Shown piece by piece: positions 32,001 through 45,800 of a stretch of DNA of 64,000 nucleotides. Below the pieces are notes generated by a model, which saw nothing but the letters and a program-made list of their open reading frames with translations, did no database searches and had not been told where the DNA came from. Position 1 is the stretch's first letter. Each line of letters begins with the position of its first letter. A program made the translations under genes and the position numbers. The stretch comes from Lucinisca nassula (lineage: Eukaryota > Mollusca > Bivalvia > Lucinida > Lucinidae), in NCBI GenBank assembly GCA_963580285.1, contig OY757020.1:99203497-99267496 (forward strand), in the 5' to 3' direction.

Positions 32001-35000
32001 TGGGACTTTTTTTTCTAGAAAACTGGAACGATTTAGAAATTGCCTGTGTAAGCGTTCCATTTGGTTTCGAGCCATAGAAGTTTTGATGTACTTATTATAT
32101 ACATAAATGATGTCCAATGCCTGAATTCAATAAGTGTAGACGAATGCGAAAAGACCGTGAATTCGGTCGGATAAATGTAACTTTGATGCACAAAATACAA
32201 ATTATACTGCCTCGTGTCGAGTTACTTGGCATATTCACGGTGTATGATCGTTCCGCTTCCCGCGCTACAGACATCGTTCACGACCAGCGCCGCTTCCTCG
32301 CAGATCGAAACATGGAAACTATTCCCCAAACTCCGCATACAGTGTACAAAAAACGGTGAAATTAAAAAGCGAGTAAAGAAGATGTAAAACAATGATCAGG
32401 AATCAAAACAATTAGTTTAAACCTCCCAACAGAGACACCAAAGGGAATAAAGCACAAAATTGAAGCGCCTAGACCCTTTTGGAAACAATAACAGAGGAAA
32501 GCCAAATAGACAGTTACCGCCCCACAAAATGGCCAACTGGCAAAAATATATAAGCGATACGTACAGTTACTGACAAACAGTCACACAAATAAACCGTCAA
32601 AGAAGAACCGCCTTGGAACGTAAGGCTGTCTACCAGATGATAGATGACAGAATGATGAAAAGACAATTGTTTTTAATTTCTGCACCAGCCAGATTAGAAA
32701 GTGATATGTTTTCTCTAAAACTTTTGATACATGCTCAGGAGGGAACATTCTGAACATTTTGAACAAACTATTACTTCACATGAAACGACACATTTTTAAT
32801 ACAAGGGCAACTCCTCCAAAGCATTCTATATCAATACATTACGAAAACACGCCTATGCAATAGATTGCAAATTTTAAAGGAAAAAGTAGATTTTAAAAAA
32901 GAAACGTTGTGATATTTCCCCTTACTTTTTCTCCTAACATAGGTTTTGCGTGCTCGATAGAACCGCCTCGTTGAGCCAGTTCTATCGAGTAGCCATAATC
33001 AATGTTTTAGATCCGACAAAGAAAAATAATGTTAACCTCTGCTAACCCCAGTTTTACTGTATAAAGGTGGAGTTCAAGGGGGTCAAAAGTATATAGGCAT
33101 GTTATCGTGAAGTAGAATGCGCCTGGTGCTGTGAAATAGAAAATATTTTAATTTTTGAAAATCAGGTCTGATCCGCATCCTTCCTACTAAGCCAAAAACT
33201 GGTAGCATATCCTTCGCGACATGAATTATCAAATTAAAAGAAAAAAAAGTAAAAGGCAGACTCAGGCAGACGGTAAACAATCACATACGTAAGACCGATG
33301 CACTTACGCACAGGGTAGACGCTGTGCATGTTGGCAAAGTGTCCTTAGACCTTGACCTCTGAAGACGTAAATTTTAGATAAAGATCCATGCTAGATCTAC
33401 TAAATTAAGAGAAAATTAACGAGAACAGCGTCGGCAGAGTCCATCTTAGATATGAAAATGAACCAGTCTGTAAAAAGCCTGGCTGCGTAGAATATCGTAA
33501 TATTAAATACGAATTAGAGGCGGAGCAAACAGACTTTTAAATTTGGGAAGCGGAGTCTCGATAAAGCAGGAAGCGGCCCCTGTCTCAACTCGTAAATTTG
33601 ATTCTTTGAAAAAGACCAGTGTTTTTTTTTTTTTTTTTTTTTTGGGGGGGGGGGGGGGTTACGGCCCTTTCAAGATTATTTCACTCATATCGAGCCGATC
33701 GTTAATCATAGGTAGTTTATGTCAACATTTGCTAATATATGGAACTGGTAAAAGCAAATGAAAACTGCCCACGCACGCTTTTCAATGCTATATGTAAGCC
33801 CTATGGTCTTAAATTTGAGCTGACAAACAGCAACTAATGATGAAAACCACAATCACAGGCCTTCGAAATCGTAATGCCGTGGCGAAACCACTACAAAAGG
33901 ACACATAAATTGCATTCTGAGTTGTAGAAAGATAATTTTAAAGTTACGCAGACACAGATAGCAGTCCTGTAAATAAGCACGCAAACAAATGCAAAGTAAC
34001 CTCACTTTCTGGATTCTTCATCATCTTCATTCTCGAGGAAGCGGTGGCAATCGCGAAGAATAATTGCAATGCGGTTCATAAGAGGAAGGATGCGGAACCA
34101 TCACACACCATGGTATTGGTCAGGCATACGCTAAGCCTTTTTTCACCCGAAATTAAAAGGGAGCTAATATGTCTATGTTCCGTCTTTCTTGGCAACATTC
34201 GTGACATTAGAGCGGTTATTGATAAAGAGAGCTTATACAGAGTGAAGTATCCAAACCCGAGGATGACCAAATAATGAAAGGCATGTTTTTGTCTCCGGCC
34301 TTAAGCATCGACCCGAGATCTGTTATTTCTAATTCATATTATTCATTACGTTAACTCCCATGTGCAAAATATGGCCTTTCATACCGCTTAAAAGGAAGTT
34401 TTGCTATTTTCATACATTTTAAACATATATTATGGTCCTTGGCAGAATCGAGATAGTTTTGTTGTTCAGTTATTTTTTTGTGCATGAATGCCGTTGATAA
34501 ATTAAAAATGTCACATTGACTTCTCGTCAGCCCAATAAAACATATTATTTTTACTTTACTTCATTGACTTGCAGGGTACGGTATTTTTTCCTCAAAACAA
34601 TTCAGAAAAGGAGACTTTCTGCTCGAGTATAGAGGAGATCTGATAAGCTACCAAGATGCCAAAAGAAACGAAAAAACGTATAGAGAAGAGCAGGGCAGTT
34701 TCATGTTCTTTTTTAAATACAAGGAAAAGTCCCTGTGGTAGGTATATCTCTTAGTTTTATTTATGTATCGTTAACACATATATTTATTTTTATACTGTTT
34801 ATACATGATACAAGACAACACGTTAGATGCATTGACATGAATTTTAGGATTTGCTGTCATGTCGTATTAAGAAGCGAACCTGATTATAAAAGAAAAAAAT
34901 GAAAAGAAAGGCAAAAGGAAAAAGCAATTGAATAATTAAATAAATAAAATAATAAATAAATAATAATAAAGATGAATTTCAGTGTAAGACAAGACAACTA

Positions 35001-36776
35001 TATGCAGTCTTATGTTTGAAAACAGCGTAGATCCAGAGAAAATGACATATTAAGTCTAGCCACCCGATCAGAATCATCAATGATAATCCGTTTATGAATA
35101 TGAAATAGTACCTAATATCAAGTAATTTGACATGTTGATACTCAAATGGATTCGACAAAAATAATTTATCCAGCAGGATGAGGGTTACTGTGGCTCCGAT
35201 ATTGAATGATGTCTTGTAATCACCATATATCTGAAATGTTCTCCTCTAAATATCATTTCAGTATTGATGCAACCTTGGATGTATTTTCTGCGGGAAGGAT
35301 GGTCAACGATGCTGCCCACGGAGATCCCGAAGAGAACTGTAAAATGAGCGTTGTGGTGGTAAACAAACGTCCCCATCTCTGTTTGTTTGCACTACGAGAT
35401 ATAGCGGCTGGCGAAGAACTTCGCTATGACTACAATGATACCAACCTACCATGGAGAAAGGTAAATGTTAGTTTCGTTTACATAGCTACATTTAAGTCTC
35501 TCAATTGAAGTGGGGGCGACTGATTGGTTTTGCTGCCTTTCATCTTGATGTCCACCCAAATTTTGTCCGGGCGTGTCCTTATACTATATACCGCAACCTC
35601 AGGATTCCTCCTATTTCTTTGGAAAGCTCAAATTACCACATCCAGTAGCTTAATGACAGCTTAACAGTTATAATTTTTCACAGAATGTTTACAAAATAAA
35701 CACTGTCTGTGTGTTAGCAATTCCTTATCACAAAGTTCATAACCCCTGTCTCTAGAGACCGGGAGAGACTTTATCAAAGCACTGAGGGTACTGGTGGAGT
35801 AATTGGGAAAATAGTCCAAGACTGAGAATCTACCTGTTCGTTTTACCCTTCAATTCCTGGCCCCCGCCCATAGGGGCTTGAAGAAATATATGGGCTGCAT
35901 GATGCTTCCACGCAGAGCTGTATCCGGCCCGCACACTAGTACTGGTAAACCGATTAGAGGATCTAAGCTTCTCCAGGAACCGCGGTGCGAGGCGGACCGT
36001 CCATGCTAATAAACCCTATTGGTTTCATTGGACGACAGGGCTTGAGATGTCATTAAAGTCCCACAAAATTGGAAGCAACGTCACCAAAATGACCTTTACA
36101 GTGTTAACGGGGACGTTAAACCTCAAATCAAACGAACAAAAACCCTTCAATTCCAGTATTTTAAGCAAACACATTAGCCCTGATCAGACAGTTAAATGGC
36201 GTCTGATTAGGTATACACTGTTTGCCAATGCCCAAGTAAACGAGCACAGTCCTGAATTTACTTTTAACGCAGCGCTCTGACGTCTTAGGGAGGCGACTAT
36301 CGATGCTATAAACTTGATTTTGTTCAGGGGCGGCGGCAGTCAGATGGTCAGTGATAGTCACGCGGCCAATAGCAAGCATATACTGTGGGTATAATTTGGG
36401 TACTCGTTAAAACGCTTCATTATAAGAAAGTATTTAGTACATTTTTGTCTGAAAAAAAAAATATAGTAGCATTTTCCGTCAAAGTTTTCCAAATAACATG
36501 TATTTACTTGTCATTTGTTAATATGTTTAATTATCTCCCTTCTGTATACACGTATATTCAACGACAAATCAAACAAACAAAATCAAACAGCAACAAATTC
36601 ATCTTTCTGAACCAACAATATTTCCTTGATAATGCTTAACCTCATATACAACGCATTCTGTGCTACATGTATAATATTTTATCCAGCTGCAAACTGTAGA
36701 TCCATCGATTTCTACATTTTTTGTCATAGTTTCAACTCTCTCTCTTCTCTCTCAGTCCCACCAGTCATAGTTTAAA

Positions 36777-36820
<44 letters not shown>

Positions 36821-39800
36821 GACCCTTCAGTGATATGTTTCAAAAATGGTTCATTCTACCTGTTGATGCAGGCCCGCATACAGGGTGGAGAGACGTGCAC
36901 CCCCCCCCCCCTTTTTTTTTGAAAACTGTTCTCAGACTTGCGGTTTTTTGCCCCCTGCAAATTAACTGAAATTCGCACCCCTCCCCCCTTTTTATGCACC
37001 GCCATTCAAAACATTGCCGGGTATTATGTTATACCCTCCGAAGCTTTGAGAGACCGTCATTCCGTCCGTCAGCGCCTCATAGTTTTGTGTCCGCTCCATA
37101 ACATTGATACCATTTTAGATATCTTCACAAAACTTTACAAATATGTAAAGCACTATCAGACGACGTGCAGAACATTTGAACCGTAACTCTGATTTTCCTA
37201 CTTTTGGAGTTGTTGCCCTTCCAACATTGAACATAGCCATTTCTGTCATAATTTCGTGTCCGCTCCACAACTTCGATTACGTTTGGGATATTTACAGGAA
37301 ACTTCACAGATATGTAAAGCACCATGAGATGACGTGCAGAACGTATCAACCATAACTCTGATTTCCATACTTTTGGAGTTATTGCCCTTTGAACTTTGAA
37401 TACAGCTTTTTCTATCAGTTTCGTGTCCGCTCCATAACTCTGATTCCATGTGAGATATTTTCACGAAACTTAAAAGATATATAGGGCACTATCAGACGAC
37501 ATGAAGAACATATGTAACTCTCCGTTTCCTACTTTTGGAGTTATTGTCCTTTGAACATTGAACATGGTCATTTCTGTCATAGTTGCGTGTCCGCTCCATA
37601 ACTCCGATACCCTTTGAGATATTTCCATGAAACTTCAGAGGTATGTAGAGCACCATTTGACTACTTGTAGAACATTATTATGAACACTAACTCTGATTTT
37701 CCTACTTTTGGAGTTATCGCCCTTGAACATAGAACATAATCGTTTCTGTCATGTAGTCTGTTTGAAGCACTATATCTCCTTAACCTAATGATTGATTCTG
37801 GTCAAACGGGCATGGTTACGCCAGCAAACAAATGAAGTATTGGCTTTCAAAAACAGCTTGGTGCAGCTCACCATGAGTTTGAATTGAGGTTTACCGTCCC
37901 CATCAACACTACTTAGGTCATTTTGGAGACGTTGCTTCCAAATTTGTGGGACTTTTACCCGACATTGAGATAAATGACATCTCAAGTCCTGCCGCATAAT
38001 AAGACCAAAAGGCTTATAAGCATTGGACGGTCTTATCATGTCACTTTGCCTGTGCAGGCTTAGTCCTTCCAAGCGGTTTACCAGTACCCATGTGTCGTCA
38101 GTTTGACCACTGTGTAGAAGCACCATGTGGCCCATATATCTCCAAGTCCCGATGGAAATGTTTAAGCCAGAAAAATGCTAAGTTTTATTTTTACCCACAA
38201 GATGCCAATAATAACAACTGTTGTCTACTTTTTGTTTGCTTGTAACTTTGATAGTATTTTTTTGCAATCAGTGTGGACCCAGATCAGAGTGCTCCTAATC
38301 AGGATCCACACTAAAATATGTTTGGAAAGTTTGAAAGGCCATGAAGCAGACGACAAAAACAGACAACATTTTCAGAATGCTGTTTTACAGAGCATATTAA
38401 GGGTAAGAGAAGTGCTTAAGATATCGTGTATCTGACGTCACTGGGTAGGCTTACAGTAGGGCACGGTCTTCCATGATAATATATTTGTTAATTTGATTGA
38501 AAAGTGGCTTAAAGTGGCTTAAAGTCACCTTAAACACTATTTGGGTAATTTTGGAGACACTGTTTCCAGTTTTTTGGGGACGTTTTACCCGACACTGAGA
38601 TGAAATGACATCTCAAGCCATGCCCCAAACCAACCAAAAGGGTTCATTCTGCTACCCGTTCATAAAACAAGCCAATACAAATACATGCAGATTGTAAATT
38701 TTACCGCCTAAAAACGAAACTTTTAAGAAGGAAAAAAAATCTTACTTCTGTTCAAAATACAGATTGTGGGTACAGTATGTTAGAGATTGTGGGTATAGTA
38801 CCCCTCACCGTGGTGGTTCTAACGAGTACGCACACTCCACATTGTTTGTTTGTTTGATTTGAAGTTTAACGTCCCCGTCAACACTATGTCATTTTGGAGC
38901 CATTGCTTCCAATTTTGTGGGACTTTTACCCGACATTGAGATTAAAAATCACACAATCCCTGCCGCCCAATGAAACCATCAAGGTTTATAAGCATGGACG
39001 GGCTAACTCATAGCAATTTTCCTGGGCAGGCTTAGACCTTCTAAGCGGATTACCAGTTCTCAAGTGCGGTCAGTATCAGCTTTGCGTCGAAGCATCGTGC
39101 AGCCAAATCTATTTCTCCAAGCCCCACTCCACATTGTAGAATTGTAGAACAGAAATAAGAAAAATAAGGTTTACCCCTTACTATATATATATATAAAAGT
39201 GGGGTTCAAGGGGGTCAGAAATATATAGGCGTTTTCCTGATGTGGATACTATATTACTGATATGTGTATATGGCAAATATTGTAGACCCTTTTCATATGT
39301 CACATTTTTAAGAGTCTGATCTGGGTCTACACTGTTGGCAAAGGCCTATTTAAAATGAAAGTGTGTGTGTGTTTTTAAGCAGTTAATGGATGATAACAAA
39401 AAAAGCCATAAATAGGAAGACTTTGTTCATATTTTTGATGGAGTTTTTCTTGGCATCTTTAGAAGGATTTAAAGTTTTGTCTTTTTTTTATACTTCCCAA
39501 TAACATTCAGTTTGGACTCACGCATCCAGTGAGTTAAAATATAGCAAGGTATTTTCTTTCAGAACTGCATCCATCTGTTGTGACTGAAACCTCATGTAGC
39601 TCTGAAGAGATTTATGGGGCTATTAGCAGGCTACAGTGATCTTATCACTAACTTGTATAAACAATCAATTTCACACTTCAACTTGACCAAAAACTGGTTA
39701 GGTGTAGGTTGCGAGCTAAAGTACTTAGTAACAGCTTGACAAAGTGTTCTGACATTTTGGGACTGATGGTTATGAATATGAAATTGTGCAGGATAATTTC

Positions 39801-42800
39801 TTATGATTAGACACATTCAGTCGAGGGGCTTAGAATGTCCAGAGGAGTGAGTTGGGACTTTGCCTCAACCCTCACCTTCATGAAAGGCCTTATACATCGG
39901 AAACCATTCAGATCCCCACCCCTTATACTATGAAGCGTTCGGTGACACCTACCTGAAGATCCCTTACATTCGCCGGGGACCCGTCAGTTCAACCTTTTCT
40001 GTAAACGTAAGTGCTTGATTAAAAAAGAATATCCCAGGATTTCATATTAGCATATTATTACACTTCTGCTTCATAGCAACAGTAACTACACAAAACGCAA
40101 AAAAATATTATTCTTTTTATCGCAGTTTTTTTTTCATTATCAGAACCAAGGCAGATCATCAAGAGCACCAGGTAATAGCATGCAGCTAGCATTATTATGC
40201 AGTTTTTGTGAAGCATGCTAGATAAAAACATCTTTCCCCAGTTGTTTCCCCATTAGTATTCGATGTAGTTGGCGAAAGCCCAAACTGAAACTATCTAGGA
40301 ATGTGGTAATTCAGCAATGCATGTATTAGATAGATGAAACGCTTATGGCTATCTAGGAATGTGGTAATTCAGCACTGCATGTATTAGAAAGATGGAACGC
40401 TTAAGGCTATAGCATGTTATAGCATTTAAATCAGTCGTCACAGAATTTTCGCTGGATGTGATTTTAATACTTTGATATCAATATATGTTTTCAGTCTTTC
40501 TTCTTTTGGCTTTCAAGTTGAAAGTAAACCATATATATGCCTATTACACCTCTGACAGCGCTTTCCATTAATGAATCTTAATTAGGTTCAATTCATTGCT
40601 AGATAGACAGTGTAACATATAAATAAATAAACTACAGAGATGAAACAAGGTTGAGGACTCGACAGCATACACCAACAGAAATGCTGGGGCAAAAGAAAAC
40701 CTGCCTGGGAAAATTGCTGCGAGTCGGCCCATCCTTGTTTATAAACCCTTTTGGTTTCATTGGGATAAGGGATTGAGAAGTCTTTTCATCTCACTGTCGG
40801 GTAAAAGTCCCACAAAATTGGATGCAACGTCTCCAAAATGACATAAATAGTGTTGACAGGGACGGCAAATCAACAAATCATGTTGTTTTTTATTTCCATT
40901 CGAGAAGCCGGCAGCAGAATAAGGCTGCAGACCCGCTTGACTCAAATATAATTCATCATTTTTATCAGGTGTCTTTCCTTCCACCAAAGAAGAACAGTCC
41001 TCTAGTATACAAAGTATTGCCACTTTGGAAAACGTGCAGCCAGGCTTGAATTTAAGAGATGACACTACTATGGACACAGAAACCCCTAACTGCCATGGTG
41101 TTTACAGTAGCTGGGAAAAGGTTGATACAACTCCTGAAAAATACGCAAATAGTCCAATCCCACCAACGCACAGAGCTTCCAGGTTCTTCAAGGTGAGTTT
41201 TGTGGCTTAGGTCTCTGGTCGGGATCTCGGAGTCAAACTCTTGGTTTCCTTTTGCTCCAGCATTTCCCTTGTTTCATGCGGACGAGTCTTTAACGTTGGT
41301 TCATCTTTGTAGCTATATCTGATCATTGCTTTACTTCTGCTTTAGGTAAGTATTCTTTTCAGACAGCATGTATAATATCTAACTCACCAGTCCAAGATCT
41401 CCAGCAACATAAATCTCAAACAAATACAGAGATTAAAAAAGAAGACTCGACAACAACACAATTTCAAGGTATCATTCCGTTCTTTTTTGTCACTCTGTGT
41501 ATTTAGCGCTAATACATTTATTATATTGTATGGCAACTTAGCCATATTGTTGGAAACCACGTGTTATGGCTTTCTGCTTCTGGTGATGATGTTATTTGTT
41601 TATGCTTCTTTCGCTTTGGTTTCGTTGACCGGAGGTGTATAAGTAATTGTTTAGATTCCTGAGTATTGACTACTCTACTATTTTGCATATGCAAACAAGA
41701 TTTAGATATTGTGATGCGTGTGTCATTGAAAATAAAATAAATCCTTCCAGTGTAAAGTTAATATCAAAATCATTTATTTAAACGGCAAAGAAATAGTAGC
41801 GTCGATTGTTTTTATTTGTGAAAATGAAAACAGTATGCTTGATGTACCAGGTAAAATTAAAAAGGTGAACTACAACATGACGAAAAATGAAATTGTTAAA
41901 ATAACTAGACCTTATCGAATGTTTTTTGAAAACTTGCAATCGTGAGCATAATTATGATGTTTCAAATTGCAGAATGGGCCTCTGTATGATTCCCAAGCCG
42001 AATGTGAAAGCTTTAAAACAATTGACGAACAATCCAATACAGCCCTAGTTGATGTCTCCATGAAGTCGCCATACACTGCTGAAAGCAAAAGGGAGTGTAA
42101 TGTTGAAGACAGCAGCGATATTTTAAACGTCGAAGAAACGCTGCTAAATGAAGCTAATCAAATAGTTACTGAACCAGAGGTAGGAAATTTTAATTTTATA
42201 TATTGTTTTCCTGAATACATATATAACAATAACACCCTGACATACATGAGATGATCTTCATCTATTACACTCTGGTCGATTTAAGCTTTACAGCAATGAT
42301 CAATACAGATCCATGTGATTGCTTTTATTTGTGAAAATGAAAACAGTATGCTTGAAGTACCAGGTAAAATTAAAAAGGTGAACTACATAATGACGAAAAA
42401 TGAAAATGTTAAAAAAGCTAGACCTTATCAAATGAATTTTGAAAAAAAATTGCAATCATGAGCATAATTATGATGTTTAAAATTGCAGAATGGACCTCTG
42501 GATGATTCCAAAGTCGAATGTGAAAGCTTTAAAACAATTGATGAACAATCCAATACAGCGCTAGTTGATGTCTCCATGAAGTCGCCAAACACTGCTGAAA
42601 GCAAACGGGAGTGTAATGTTGAGGACAGAAGCGATATTTTAAGAGCCAAAGAAACGCTGCTAAATGAAGCTAATCAAATAGTTACTGAACCAGAGGTAGG
42701 AAATTTTAATTTTATGTATTGTTGTTTTCCTGAATACTAATTTAACGATAACACCCTGACATACATGAGATGATCTTCATCTATTACACTCTGATCGCTT

Positions 42801-45800
42801 GATGATTTACAGCAAGGATCAATACAGATCCATCTGAGATGGGCTCATCGGCTTAAGGAAGGTTCAATTGAATACTCCCGCAAACTGCTTCGAAGATTGT
42901 AATACAGTTTAATTGCTGAAACTGTAGATTGTTTGTTTGATGTACAAATCTCAAGCAGAAAGCACTGATATGACAACTGCAATTAAACACATATCAGATG
43001 TCTGAAAGTAAAGTAGAGGATTATGCAAGTACAGTTTCTTTGTGAGGTGTCTTCTCTTCCAGTGGGTGCCAAGAGTAGAAACGTCTTCAACTTTGTTTTT
43101 GGTATTTCCTGTGTGTAATTCTAATATCTCTGTTTAAATAGTCATTTAATTATGTTTGAGAAAGACATTGTCACTCGGGCATTAAGCTTTTGACGTTGAA
43201 ATTTCACTTAAGTTCTTTATATAGGTGCTTCATTCCTTTTGGTCACTTTGAGCATACCCTTAATTTCCATAATGATTGTTGCTGTACCTGGGCTTCCTTT
43301 TGATTCTTTTTTGTCAGCTTTAGCAGCACTATATTTGAATATCTTGCAGTGGGAGAGTGGATTGTTTTCTTGTGGTTTGTTTTAATTTTACATAAACTAC
43401 CAAACATATTTAAAACGGTTATGGGTTCAAACCTATGTAAATAGTTGAAAAGATGATTGAAACCAAAATATATGTTTGAAAATATTTAAAAGTATGCCTT
43501 AAAAATAAGGATATGCGCTGCGAAATCATAGTTTTATTGTCGCGTTTAATATTGGAAATAATGACTGCGGCAATTTCACTAGACTGTGTTCCCTATGTTT
43601 CATTGCTTTTACCCACAAATATACATTTGTTCGTCATAACGGCAATGGAATAAAACATCAACGATATTTGATAAAACTTATATATCAATTATACAGACAT
43701 ATTGGGGTGGGGGGGGGGGGCATTAGGGAAATATCACTATGCTTTAACAGTCACAACTTGAAAAAGAAATATTTATATACCATTTATTTTTCAGGCCGAG
43801 CATCGGGCTACAACTTTGCAACCTGTGAAGCAGCATATCAATCCACAAATCGTAGCTTTACAAGTCGGGGAAACACAAGTACAAGCCAGTCAATACACCT
43901 TACAATCCGATATTGTTGAGAAGAGTCGCTTCGTAGTTGGAGACATGTTTGACCGCGTCGACAGATGTGGAAACTTACTAAAATCAATTACAAATGATGT
44001 CATCGTATCTGATGCAGAATATAATGTAGGTCTATCATTACTTGAATTATAATACTGCTTGACTTGTTCGTACAGAAAGTAATCTCGACAGAACTAAGTG
44101 CGAGGATATCGGTCATATAAAATCGATTTAAGCCTACACATCCAACACTAGTATAGAAACCTTTTACTCAATGCGGTTCTTCTGTCGTGGTGTTTATTTG
44201 TTATAGTCTTTCAATATACATATGCATAGCCATTTTGCCAATTGTGCGAAACTTCCGCTTGAACCGTTTTTTTTTGTATTATCATGATGTGCATTTGGAT
44301 CTGTACTTCTTTTCCATTAGCATCAAGCTGTGGGGCAATTGTATTGATTACTGATCACTGCCTTTACTTCTGTTCTTATTTTTCGTAATAAAACAAATAA
44401 TTATACTTCCTTAAATTGTTGAAATGGGGCGTTTACGTTTTTCTCTCTTTGTTGATATTTGTCAAATTCAAAACTGCGCATACATGCACGTAGTTGTTCA
44501 TGACCGGCTTTATTATAAGTTATTTGTCTTTTTGCAAGTCAAACATTTTGAGACGTTCATAATACTTATCTAATTGCATTATCCAGACGATAAAGAGGAC
44601 AGAAGTTCTATTAATGCTAAAAAATGACTCGTCTGCACCTGTCTCCTGAAGAAATCAGTAGATTTTGACCAGACCTGCACACCCACGATATGTTGATAGA
44701 ACTTGAAAAAAACGGATTATATTTTGGTGACCTTGACCAAATTCCTTGGCATGCTAGCTAAAGGAATGAGTGGTTTAAGACTAAATATAATTAAAGGCAA
44801 CGATCAACAATGGATAAAATATTCTCTTACTCCCAATCCAAGACAACAAAGGGGGAACAGCACAAACATGAATGCGCTTTACTTTATTATAAAAGCGTTA
44901 CAGGTGGAAACCGAAACGAGCAGTCAATTTTCACATGCACAGGTATATTTGGGTTTATTGGTTGATTTGTTTTTGGTGACTGCCCCTATTCTACATCGAT
45001 CATACTCACATACAAAAATAGACATTGCATATAGGACATATACAAAAAACTATGTTCCGACTAGAGGGGAAGATACGTTTTCCTCTGAAAACGTTTCAAA
45101 GTTTAAACAGGATCAATATCTTAGTAATATATTATAGATTGACTTAGTTCTTAGAAATGTATTAAATAAGTTTACCTTTTTGCATAGGTAGATTTAAAGT
45201 TGTGTTAAAACTATGCTCATTGCAGAATGATCCTTCAGTGACGGATCCTCAAACAAAACAACTAAATATACAGATGGTGGAAGTGAAGCAACTTCCGGTA
45301 AAAGTTACCGAATATCTATTAAAGTCAAATGAAGTCGAAAAGAGGCCGGATATAGTGAGAGGCACGCTTAATCGTGGAAAGAGGTCAGATAGCCTGTTCA
45401 AGACCATCAGCCACGGTCCATGTCTTTCTGACATGGAATGTGAGGTAAGCTGGTGGACGTATTTAGTTTGGTTTAACGACCCTTAGAAGATTATTTCACT
45501 AATATCGAGCAGTTTGTTAATCTGAGGTGGGCGAAAAATGGATTACTCTGAGAAAAAACATATCCTTCCGTTGCAGGCCTAAACGTCTCACATGTGACCC
45601 GAGCCAAACTCGAACCTACAGCAGCAAGAAACCTAATATTTAAAAGTCAGTGCCTTATCCACTCGGCCAGAGGCCCTTTTCCTCGGACTTTAATATGTTT
45701 TCAAAATAAAATATAAATAGAAACAGCTGTTTCAAAATTAAGTATTTTAAGTTTTTGGTTTTACGGCCCTTTCAAGATTAAATTACTCATATCGAGTCTA

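Larger units (their letters stand above)
41805..42835. repeat. Recent tandem duplication of an exon with its flanking intron, about 512 bp per unit
   Basis: Unit 1 is about 41805-42317 and unit 2 about 42318-42835. Both begin with TTTTATTTGTGAAAATGAAA, contain the 207-nt exon with identical splice signals, and end with TACACTCTG.TCG and GATCAATACAGATCCAT. Similarity is high in exon and intron alike. Confidence 0.9.

Noticed and set aside
34044..34274. 76-codon ORF as an extra SET-gene exon
   Set aside because: Exons 2 and 3 already join in perfect phase (Ile-Gly-Tyr), leaving no room for it, and no suitable acceptor or donor is seen.
38175..38435. Possible exon after TTTTTTGCAATCAG
   Set aside because: The segment belongs to the GTGGACCCAGATCAGA hairpin repeat found also at 50993 and 59797.
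44703..45137. 144-codon ORF as a gene
   Set aside because: It is intronic, with no homology and no splice logic; only the 39-nt phase-0 island inside it was kept as a weak microexon candidate.
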